Source: Leptolyngbyaceae cyanobacterium HOT.MB2.61 (GTDB taxonomy: Bacteria; Cyanobacteriota; Cyanobacteriia; Leptolyngbyales; Leptolyngbyaceae). Taken from it: DNA of 64,000 bases. Under the pieces are notes generated by a model. The model saw only the letters and a program-made list of their open reading frames with translations, was not told where the DNA came from and searched no databases. Position numbers and translations under genes: made by a program. The DNA lies in NCBI GenBank assembly GCA_023511615.1, contig JAIMBL010000002.1, positions 18,463-82,462 of the forward strand, written 5' to 3'. This document shows, piece by piece, positions 40,023-48,007 of the stretch (its first letter is position 1; the number at the start of each line of letters is the position of its first letter).

Positions 40023-40129
40023 CGGCCCCCTTCCTAGGGACTATCGCTATAAACCATCACCAGCAGACGCAGGCAACGGGTGACAGAAACCCCCTGTCGC
40101 CTGTTGCCCGTTGCCAGTCGTTCGCTCCT

Positions 40130-41746
40130 CTAAGCGAGAACCTGAGCAAACTTCAGCAGATCCGATAGCATGTACTTGCCAGCCTCAGCACTGGGCAACG
40201 ATGGTGCCCAACCGGGGACGTTCAGGATGGAATCTTCACTGCGCCGGGCTAAGCCAATCAGCACCTCTGCCACGATGACGCCTCCAACCGGACCCAAACG
40301 CTGACCTCCAGCCAGAGCGGCGGCTTCAACCAGGATGTAATACCAGAGCGGTGTACGCTCCAGGAAACCACCCTGCCGCAAAGCATTGACCTGATCCTGG
40401 CTAGCAGCGGCCATCTCAATTTGAGCCGGGCTAAGGACTGGAATTTCCAGCTTTCCTTTTGCCTTTTCTTGCAGGGCACAGGCAACTGCCTGTCCGGTTG
40501 GCATCCGCAGCAGGTAACCCCGCAGCAGGTTGCGGACCGCCAGACGGGCACCATCTCCCGGTTCGGGATTGCCGGGTGCATTGCCATCCGGGTTTCCTAA
40601 GGTATCCCTCAAGTTAAACAGCGGTTCCACTAATTTGGTGTCAATGCGGCGAGCTTTATTGAACGGCTTACCTGCATCTACGAAGTTTTCCCACTCGATA
40701 ATCCAGTTATCGGGCAGGGTATCAAAGTCGCCCAGTTGTCCGCTCAGGGCTGAAAACGTAAACAGCAGATCGAGAGTTGCCGGGAAGGTGTTTGGTTCAC
40801 CACTCGTATTGAAGTTGAGGTTGAAGTCGTAATCAGCCCGTACCATGCTGTGTCCAAAGCGGTAGGCGGCGACGGTGAACTCCAGTGGCAGGTAGAAGCG
40901 CTTACCCATTGCGTCGTAGACTTGGTTACCGTGCTCCAGGATGTAGTCCACAATTCGGGGATCTACAATCCGCTTCAGGAAGTCGTGCAGCACGATGTAC
41001 TGGTAGTGCTGGCGCAGAATGGAACGGGCTTCGTTGAAGGTTTTGCCCTGGTCAACCAGTGCATTGTGAGCCCGCAGGAACGCGACATGTAACTGGGCAA
41101 TGATGGTGTTTTCATCATTCCGGGGGTCGCCGATGAGGGCGGCGCGATCGCGCTTAAAGTCTTCATTCCGAGGTTCACGGGGAAGATCGTTATTGTCATC
41201 TTTTCCCTCCGGGCGACGAGTGGGTTTTTGATTGCTATTCAGCGGAGTCACTTTGCCGACCAGCAACTTGTCTGGATTATTGGGGTCGCGGGGGGCAGGC
41301 AGCCCATACACGCTGTCCAGATCCAGGGTTGCCGTCCGAATGTTCCGCAGCTTTTGACGCACTTCTGCCAGGGGTAGTGGAGTCAGATCAGGACTCAGCA
41401 ACTTCGGCAAGTCTGCCGACATCGTTTCCAGCGTAATATCGTGGTCGATAAATTGACCCAGATAGGTATAAGCGGCGGGAATGTTGGAATCTCCAATGCT
41501 GGTATTGTCGGTGTCGCGCATGGTGCGACCCAGATTGATCAAGTCGTCGCGGGTTTTGCGCGATTCCGGCAGCAGGTTCTCAGAATTTTTTTGAAGGTAC
41601 GGAAACAGGTAATCAAAGTCTTGTAAATCAATTGGTTGAGCCGCTGCAAACACAAGCGGTACACTTTTGCTGCAATTGACAAGCGCTTCAAAGGCTTCCT
41701 GGTAAGCCTCCAGGGTGATGACTGCTCCGTGGAGTAAACGTGCCAT
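40130..41746 (-). CDS. Animal-type heme peroxidase family protein
   Basis: YTYLGQFIDHDITLE distal-His motif, HVAFLRAHNALVDQG, EFTVAAYRFGHSMVR. ATG 41746 preferred; the first 42 residues of the track ORF come from a repeat. Confidence 0.88.
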   Translation of the reverse strand: MARLLHGAVITLEAYQEAFEALVNCSKSVPLVFAAAQPIDLQDFDYLFPYLQKNSENLLPESRKTRDDLINLGRTMRDTDNTSIGDSNIPAAYTYLGQFIDHDITLETMSADLPKLLSPDLTPLPLAEVRQKLRNIRTATLDLDSVYGLPAPRDPNNPDKLLVGKVTPLNSNQKPTRRPEGKDDNNDLPREPRNEDFKRDRAALIGDPRNDENTIIAQLHVAFLRAHNALVDQGKTFNEARSILRQHYQYIVLHDFLKRIVDPRIVDYILEHGNQVYDAMGKRFYLPLEFTVAAYRFGHSMVRADYDFNLNFNTSGEPNTFPATLDLLFTFSALSGQLGDFDTLPDNWIIEWENFVDAGKPFNKARRIDTKLVEPLFNLRDTLGNPDGNAPGNPEPGDGARLAVRNLLRGYLLRMPTGQAVACALQEKAKGKLEIPVLSPAQIEMAAASQDQVNALRQGGFLERTPLWYYILVEAAALAGGQRLGPVGGVIVAEVLIGLARRSEDSILNVPGWAPSLPSAEAGKYMLSDLLKFAQVLA

Positions 41747-41826
41747 AGAGAATTCCTCGATAATCAATGTTTTTAGAGTCGGAGTTTTGACTTTCAAGGC
41801 GTCGCAAATGCCTCGGAAAATGGCAG

Positions 41827-41942
41827 TTATAGCTGTAGCTACCAGGCTGAGGACGGGGTGTAGGGGTTCCACCTTGGCTGGGGGCGAAGCCCTTACCCCC
41901 CCTTAAACCCAGTGTCCTGAGCAAACCTGGCGACAGCTATAA
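41827..41942 (+). repeat. Family 2 structured repeat, copy 4, perfect 10-bp TIR
   Basis: TTATAGCTGT (41827-41836) ... ACAGCTATAA (41933-41942), core GAGGACGGGGTGTAGGGGTTCCACCTTGGCTGGGGGCGAAGCCC...GTGTCCTGAGC. Confidence 0.88.
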
Positions 41943-42053
41943 GGGAGAAGCACAATCTGCACATTGCAGTATTTGCCGCTTCTAGCCCATCACGACTCCT
42001 TAAAGGACTGCCTCGACAGGCAAAATAACCCCGCAGCAAAGCTCACCAAACAG

Positions 42054-42177
42054 AAAGGTCAGCAGATGGTTGGCTGAACTCTGGGTTTGATGCTGACTTT
42101 TCTGGAGGCAAGGGATCAAAGCAACTTCACTCTAAGCAATGGAGGAAGCTGTGACAGTACCCCCTGTGGGTACTTTT
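42054..42177 (+). promoter_or_regulatory. Candidate attenuator/riboswitch-like leader upstream of BMP transporter genes
   Basis: AAAGGTCAGCA/TGCTGACTTTT long stem with competing GCTGA segment, then AGTACCC-CCTGT-GGGTACT-TTT terminator-like hairpin at 42156-42177. Confidence 0.4.
42156..42177 (+). terminator. Intrinsic terminator-like hairpin
   Basis: 7-bp stem AGTACCC/GGGTACT followed by TTT. Confidence 0.45.
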
Positions 42178-42220
42178 GTGCTGAAGAGGAAAATTGAGCA
42201 TTCGGTAGGGGGGTTCACCA

Positions 42221-42345
42221 GTGGGTCAGGACATTGGAATTAGAGAAGGAGGGAGGCTTTGCCCCCCAGCCAGGGGTGGAACCCCTGTCCCCTTTCCTGA
42301 CTACAATGACTACCGCTATATATCCTGACTACCGCTATATATCCT
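42221..42345 (-). repeat. Family 2 structured repeat, copy 5, with duplicated terminus
   Basis: GTCAGGACATTGGAATTAGAGAAGG...GCTTTGCCCCCCAGCCAGGGGTGGAACCCCTG...TTCCTGAC...; ends in GACTACCGCTATATATCCT x2 (42308-42326, 42327-42345). Confidence 0.78.
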
Positions 42346-42592
42346 GGCGTTACTGATTCTAGAGATGAATTTAGAGTTGGATGAATTGGAACGAAGTTTC
42401 AATTCATCCTGCTATTCAGCAACACCTATATCCTCAGTCGCCTAAAGGACAACTCACTGTGAATGCCCCAGTTGTTGATAAACGACGCGGCTACCTGTTT
42501 AAGTTGAGAAAACCATCTACTCTTTTACCGTTGATGAAGGTGAGCCAATTGACTCGACAGATACGAACAAGCGAGGGCAAAATTACCCATAA

Positions 42593-44104
42593 TTGGTTCG
42601 ATTGATGTCACACCATTTTGGATTTCGGATGAAGATTGAACTCCAAAACATTTCCAAGCGGTTTGGCGCCGTTCAAGCGAGTGACAACGTTTCGTTAGTG
42701 GTAGAAGCAGGCAGCATTCATGGCTTGCTGGGCGAAAACGGGGCAGGCAAAAGCACGTTAGTCAAAGTGCTGAGTGGTTTCATTAGCCGTGATGCAGGAG
42801 TGGTGCTGTTGGATGGGCAGCCAGTTGAAATTTGGACGCCTGCGGATGCGATCGCAGCAGGCATCGGAATGCTGCACCAGGACCCGTTAGACTTCCCGCC
42901 CCTTTCGGTGTTAGACAATTTTATGGTTGGTAGACCGGGGAAGCTGTTGATTAATCGTCACCAGGCCATCAAGGAATTTCGCCAACTGGCAGCTCAGTTC
43001 AATTTCAATCTGGATATCAATGAGCTGGTCAGTAACCTGACTGTGGGCGAACGGCAACAGTTAGAAATTCTGCGTTTACTGTCGCTGGGCGTCAGTACGC
43101 TGATTCTGGATGAACCAACAACGGGCATCTCGGCAGCTCAGAAGAGCGCGTTGTTTTCCGCAGCGAAAAAACTGGCCACTCAGGGTAAATCCATCATTTT
43201 TGTGTCGCACAAACTGGAGGATGTGAATGAGCTGTGCGATCGCGTTACCGTTTTACGCCAGGGTCAGGTGGTGGGTGATCTGGAAATTCCCTGCCCGGAT
43301 GAAACACTGGTTGAACTGATGTTTGGTCGAGAACTGGCACCTCCGATTAAGCCCAGGACGCGCCAGGCTGAACTGGCCCTGAAGCTAGAAAATGTCTCCC
43401 TCACGACTGACCGTCTCACAATTAATATTCGGGATCTGGAAGTTTATAAGGGAGAAGTGATTGGGTTAGCCGGGTTGGAGGGTAGTGGACAACAACTCCT
43501 GTTGCGGCTGTGTGCAGGTTTGTTGCAAGCAGCAAGTGGACGCATTTACATCGGTAATGAAGACATGACCGGACAACCCTATCAGCAATACCTGAACGCA
43601 GGAGTTGGCTATTCCCCTGCTGATCGCCTGCGGGAAGGACTGATTCAGGGGTTATCCATTCACGAACACGTCTCCCTGCGTACCCCACCCAGAGGCTGGT
43701 TTATAGACTGGAGAGCTACGCTGCAAAAAACTCTCCACACGATCGCTCTGTTCAAAATTCGCGGCAAACCTCAAACAAAGGTAGAACGTCTTTCCGGGGG
43801 GAACCAGCAGCGCACCCAACTTGCCCTCCTGCCCACACCCCTTAATCTGTTGTTGATGGAGCATCCCACCCGTGGTCTGGATATTGAATCGGTTTTGTGG
43901 GTCTGGCAACAATTGATTGCCCGTTGTGAAGGCGGTACTGCCATTCTGTTTAACTCTGCTGATCTGGATGAAATCATGCAGTACAGCGATCGCGTCATTG
44001 TCTTTAGCGGTGGTGCCGTTTCCGAACCGATTGATGTTGAAAGTCTGACTGTGGAGCGGTTGGGTCAAATGATTGGCGGCAAGTTTGAACGAAACCACCA
44101 GTAG
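42593..44104 (+). CDS. ABC transporter ATP-binding protein (two NBDs, nucleoside/BMP-type)
   Basis: GLLGENGAGKSTLVKVLSGF, LILDEPTTGISAAQKSALF, LEGSGQQLLLRLCAGLLQ, VERLSGGNQQRTQLAL. Start may be ATG 42629 (MKIELQNISKRFG). Confidence 0.93.
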   Translation: MVRLMSHHFGFRMKIELQNISKRFGAVQASDNVSLVVEAGSIHGLLGENGAGKSTLVKVLSGFISRDAGVVLLDGQPVEIWTPADAIAAGIGMLHQDPLDFPPLSVLDNFMVGRPGKLLINRHQAIKEFRQLAAQFNFNLDINELVSNLTVGERQQLEILRLLSLGVSTLILDEPTTGISAAQKSALFSAAKKLATQGKSIIFVSHKLEDVNELCDRVTVLRQGQVVGDLEIPCPDETLVELMFGRELAPPIKPRTRQAELALKLENVSLTTDRLTINIRDLEVYKGEVIGLAGLEGSGQQLLLRLCAGLLQAASGRIYIGNEDMTGQPYQQYLNAGVGYSPADRLREGLIQGLSIHEHVSLRTPPRGWFIDWRATLQKTLHTIALFKIRGKPQTKVERLSGGNQQRTQLALLPTPLNLLLMEHPTRGLDIESVLWVWQQLIARCEGGTAILFNSADLDEIMQYSDRVIVFSGGAVSEPIDVESLTVERLGQMIGGKFERNHQ

Positions 44105-44154
44105 CCAGTCTCGGCTGCTTAAAGGAAGCCATCTTCTCAGGGGTAAGGGCAACA

Positions 44155-45255
44155 ATGTCCAGGACTTTCTACTACCAGGCAGTTTCTCTCTCAATCGCAT
44201 TAGGGTTCATTGCCGCCATCATTCTGTTGATGGGAGCTTCTCCCATCGAAGTCATCAGCAAAATGGGGGCGGGTGCTTTTGGCACACCGGGACAGTTTGC
44301 CAGAGTCATTGCAACGCTGGCTCCTCTGCTGCTCTGTACCAGCGGGTTAATGTTTACCTTCACAGCAGGTTTGTACAACCTGGGTATTGAGGGGCAAATT
44401 GTAGCGGGGGCGATCGCCACCATGGTTCCCATTCGTGTGTTCCAGGATATTCTGCCCGCTCCTCTGGTGATTGGATTGGCGATCCTGGCCGGAGCCCTGG
44501 GAGGAGGACTATGGGGGCTATTTGCAGGTGTCTTAAATATTTACGGTCGCGTCAACGAAATTTTTGCCGGACTGGGGCTGAATTTCGTCGCCGATGGATT
44601 GGCCCTCTATCTCATCTTTGGTCCCTGGCAGAAGGAAGGAGTTGCTTCCATGAGTGGGACCGAACAATTTAAGGAATCCCTCTGGCTCCCTACCTTCGGC
44701 AACACCGAAGCCAGTCCCATTGCAATGGGGTTAGGAATCGCGGCCCTGGTCTTAACCATCGTCGTTATGCGAGGCACCCACTTTGGGCTACAACTCCGGG
44801 CGGTAGGGCGGAATCTGCAAGCATCTTACATTCTGGGCATCCCCTCTGTCCGCCAGTTGATCAGTGCTTTTGTGATATGTGGTGTCCTGGCTGGAATTGC
44901 CGGTTCGCTGCAAGTTCTGGCTGTTTTTCATCGTCTGATTCCGAGTATTTCCAGTAACCTGGGCTTCCTGGCGTTGCTGGTCGCCATGCTGGTAGGCTTC
45001 AACACCTGGATGATCCTGCCCGTCTCATTGTTCTTCAGTGCCCTCAACATTGGCAGCCTGCAACTCCCCCTCAATCTGAATCTGGAGTCGTCTTTAGCTG
45101 GTGTCATCCAGGGCATGCTCGTTCTTGCCGTCCTACTTGGTCGCGGCCTCAGCGAAGTCAACGCCTTCTCTGCTGTTAAAAACCAGATCTCCTCCCTCTT
45201 CCGCAAACGGCAAACTACCCGAAAGGGAGTGGAGGAAGATGAGGTGGAAGGGTGA
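44155..45255 (+). CDS. ABC transporter permease (BMP/nucleoside family)
   Basis: TSGLMFTFTAGLYNLGIEGQIVAGAIATM...LNIYGRVNEIFAGLGLNFVADGLALYLI; polytopic, directly downstream of the ATPase gene. Confidence 0.92.
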   Translation: MSRTFYYQAVSLSIALGFIAAIILLMGASPIEVISKMGAGAFGTPGQFARVIATLAPLLLCTSGLMFTFTAGLYNLGIEGQIVAGAIATMVPIRVFQDILPAPLVIGLAILAGALGGGLWGLFAGVLNIYGRVNEIFAGLGLNFVADGLALYLIFGPWQKEGVASMSGTEQFKESLWLPTFGNTEASPIAMGLGIAALVLTIVVMRGTHFGLQLRAVGRNLQASYILGIPSVRQLISAFVICGVLAGIAGSLQVLAVFHRLIPSISSNLGFLALLVAMLVGFNTWMILPVSLFFSALNIGSLQLPLNLNLESSLAGVIQGMLVLAVLLGRGLSEVNAFSAVKNQISSLFRKRQTTRKGVEEDEVEG

Positions 45256-45340
45256 TACATCAGAGGGTAACCTCTGCACCCCGTCCTGAGCCTGGGGGCA
45301 ATAGCTACATCATCTCGCGCAGCCTGCGAAGTTTTCTACT

Positions 45341-47002
45341 CTACTCAGGAAAAGTAAGGGGCAATAACACATAGAATGTGCTGCCTTTGCCGAGGGTGCT
45401 TTCTACCCAAATTTTGCCGTCATGCTGCTCCACAATGTTACGGCAGATAGCAAGGCCTAACCCCGTTCCTCCTTTTTTACGAGCGTCGGATGCATCGACT
45501 TGCTGAAATCGCTCGAAGATAGTTTGCAACTTGTCCACGGGGATGCCGCGACCTTGATCTTTGACGGTGATCAGGAGAGCAGGGGGAGGAGGGGAGGAGG
45601 GGGAGGAGTTTTGAGTTGACTCCTGACTGTCGGTTATTAGCTTCTCCCTTTTCCTTTCCCACCTCTGGCTTCCCTCTTCTTTGTTCTTCCTGGCCCCAGC
45701 CCCCCAATCCCCAGTCCCCAGCCCCTTCTGCCCTCCTTTCTCTTCACTCTTTACTTGCTCCGCGCTGAGCCACACGGTTCCTCCCGATTCTGAAAACTTG
45801 ATGGCGTTACTGAGTAAATTGGTGAGGGTTTGTAGAAGGCGATCAGGATCTGCCCAAAGAACGACATCCAGAGGATGGGTGATGAGCGTAATGTTTGCCT
45901 GGTCTGCCATTGCCTGCATTACTTCAGTTGCCTGGGTAAACAGGGTAGCCGCATTGCATTGCGTCTTCTGCATCGTAATCTTGCCGGACTTCATCCGCTC
46001 CAGGTCAAGGATGTCGTCGATCAGGCGAATGAGCCGTTCGGCATTGGTTGTAGCGATATTGAGGATGTTGCGACCCTGCTCGGTAAGGGTGCCTGACTCG
46101 CCCGCACTGAGAATATCTAAGGCTCCCATCATCGAGGTTAGGGGTGTGCGCAGTTCGTGGCTGACCAGGGAAATGAATTCGTTCTCCAGGCGTTTGCGTT
46201 CGGTGATGTCGGTGATGATGTTGAGAGTGCATTCAACTCCGCCCAGTTCAATTAATTCAATGCAAATCAGTACAGCTCTGGCTTCACCGGACTTGGTGCG
46301 AAATTCACATTCCTGATTGAAGAGGGTTCCGGTTTCTTGCAGTTCCTGTACGGCCTGGTTGTAAATTTCCTGGTCGATTCCCAGTTTCAGTTCGGCTGAG
46401 GTGTGCCCAATCACTTCCTGCCGGGAATAGCCACTCATTCTGAGAAAACTTGGGTTGATATCAATGAAACGCCCTTCCGCCAGAGTAGAGATGGCGATCG
46501 GGGCGGGGCTGGAGCGAAAGGCTTTGGTGAATTTTTCCTGGGCCTGCTGCCGTTCGCGGATTTCTTGCTGGAGCTGAAAATTTTGTTCTTGAAGTTTTTT
46601 TTGCAGATTTCGAATGGTCAAATGAGTTTCTATTCTGGCCAGAACTTCTTCAACATGGAAGGGTTTGGTGATGTAGTCTACGCCCCCAACCGAGAAGGCT
46701 TTTACCTTATCCAGTACATCTTCCAGAGCGCTGATGAAAATGACGGGAATTTCGCGGGTGCGATCGCTCCCTTTTAGCTGCTGACACACCTCATAACCAT
46801 TCATTTCAGGCATGTTGATGTCCAGCAAGATGAGATCGGGTGGAGCAACCTGGGCACCCCGCAAACCCGTAGAACCTTTGGTCACGCTCCGGACTTTGTA
46901 GCCCTGGTCGGTCAGCATGGCAGACAGCAGATTGAGGTTATCGGGTGTGTCGTCTATGACCAGAATATCGGCTCTGGGAAAGTTGGATGCAGGAGGGGTC
47001 AT
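45341..47002 (-). CDS. Hybrid sensor histidine kinase (REC-PAS-HisKA-HATPase)
   Basis: DILVIDDTPDNLNLLSAML...LILLDINMPEMNGYEV; LVSHELRTPLTSMMGALDIL; NLLSNAIKFS; GTGLGLAICRNIVEQHDG. Confidence 0.94.
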   Translation of the reverse strand: MTPPASNFPRADILVIDDTPDNLNLLSAMLTDQGYKVRSVTKGSTGLRGAQVAPPDLILLDINMPEMNGYEVCQQLKGSDRTREIPVIFISALEDVLDKVKAFSVGGVDYITKPFHVEEVLARIETHLTIRNLQKKLQEQNFQLQQEIRERQQAQEKFTKAFRSSPAPIAISTLAEGRFIDINPSFLRMSGYSRQEVIGHTSAELKLGIDQEIYNQAVQELQETGTLFNQECEFRTKSGEARAVLICIELIELGGVECTLNIITDITERKRLENEFISLVSHELRTPLTSMMGALDILSAGESGTLTEQGRNILNIATTNAERLIRLIDDILDLERMKSGKITMQKTQCNAATLFTQATEVMQAMADQANITLITHPLDVVLWADPDRLLQTLTNLLSNAIKFSESGGTVWLSAEQVKSEEKGGQKGLGTGDWGAGARKNKEEGSQRWERKREKLITDSQESTQNSSPSSPPPPALLITVKDQGRGIPVDKLQTIFERFQQVDASDARKKGGTGLGLAICRNIVEQHDGKIWVESTLGKGSTFYVLLPLTFPE

Positions 47003-47210
47003 TGCAACAACAGGGCATTGGCTATTCAGGATGGGTTTGGTGCCATCCTAACGCTTGGGTCAGGTGGCTTTCACAGTAGCAGCAAATTTTTTAGGTTGTT
47101 GATTCTGTCCTGCCTATATTTTCCCTGATTGCTTTTCTTCCCCAGTTCTTCTCTATCGCTCTCTAACTTAGGAACTATAGGCTATTTGCTTCACTAAGGG
47201 GTTTAATCCA

Positions 47211-47606
47211 ATGAGTGCTTCCTGTGAATTCCCTGCCGAGATTGTTTCAGCGATTACCAATCCAACCTTGTATGAAGGAGATTTTGGTCCGGCAGTAGTT
47301 GAGTTGCAAAAGCTATTAAATGCAAAGGGAGCTAACTTGCTGGTAGATGGTTTTTTGGGTCCGGCGACAAAGGCGGCTGTCATTCTATTTCAGCAGCAAC
47401 GTGGGCTGGTCCCGGATGGAGCGACTGGCCTGATCGTCTGGAAAGAGTTGCGCGAAGACAAACCACCGATTCGGTTGGAGGATATGTGTCTGTCTTACAA
47501 CCCCCTGAATTTCCCCCACCAAGCCGAAGCCCTCCAATGGCTGCAAAATCAACTCCCTCCCAGAACGCTGGCTGAATTTGTCCGCCGCTGGCAGCAAAAA
47601 TTATAA
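47211..47606 (+). CDS. Peptidoglycan-binding-domain (PG_binding_1-like) protein
   Basis: LYEGDFGPAVVELQKLLNAKGANLLVDGFLGPATKAAVILFQQQRGLVPDGATGLIVWKEL. Confidence 0.85.
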   Translation: MSASCEFPAEIVSAITNPTLYEGDFGPAVVELQKLLNAKGANLLVDGFLGPATKAAVILFQQQRGLVPDGATGLIVWKELREDKPPIRLEDMCLSYNPLNFPHQAEALQWLQNQLPPRTLAEFVRRWQQKL

Positions 47607-47672
47607 AGAAGCCTCTGGTAAGAAATAGCCTCCTTTTTCTTGATTATCGTCTACCTGTAAGGAGCCGCCGCC

Positions 47673-47831
47673 ATGATGAATACAATCTACAGATTGGGAA
47701 CTGCTGTGGGAGCAACTCTGGCATTGCTGGCGATCGCAAACACCACCCCCAACACCGTTTCAGCAGATAATCCAACAACCAGCACTCACCACGCTGCGTC
47801 ACTCATGGTGACTACGAGGCAAATACCGTGA
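47673..47831 (+). CDS. Small exported peptide (52 aa), unlisted in ORF track
   Basis: MMNTIYRLGTAVGATLALLAIANTTPNTVSADNPTTSTHHAASLMVTTRQIP*; TAAGGAG 9 nt upstream, signal-peptide-like. Confidence 0.5.
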   Translation: MMNTIYRLGTAVGATLALLAIANTTPNTVSADNPTTSTHHAASLMVTTRQIP

Positions 47832-47847
47832 AGGGGTGGAGGGGTGA

Positions 47848-47914
47848 GGGAGTGAGAGAGTGAGAGAGTGAGAGAGTGGATGAGTGGATGGGTGGGGGAG
47901 TAGGGGAGTGAGGG
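47848..47914. repeat. ~8-bp-period low-complexity tandem repeat (AGAGTGAG)n
   Basis: GAGTGAGAGAGTGAGAGAGTGAGAGAGTGGATGAGTGGATGGGTGGGGGAGTAGGGGAGTGAGGG. Confidence 0.8.
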
Positions 47915-48007
47915 ATATAACAAAGAGTAATCACCCTATCACCCCCTCACCCATCTACCCTTCTCCTCTCTCACTTCACTAACAACTAACAACCAATAAT
48001 GAACTAA

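Noticed and set aside
42381-42605. 74-aa ORF overlapping the start of the BMP ATPase
   Set aside because: No recognisable motif and adjacent to repeats; could be real but unsupported.
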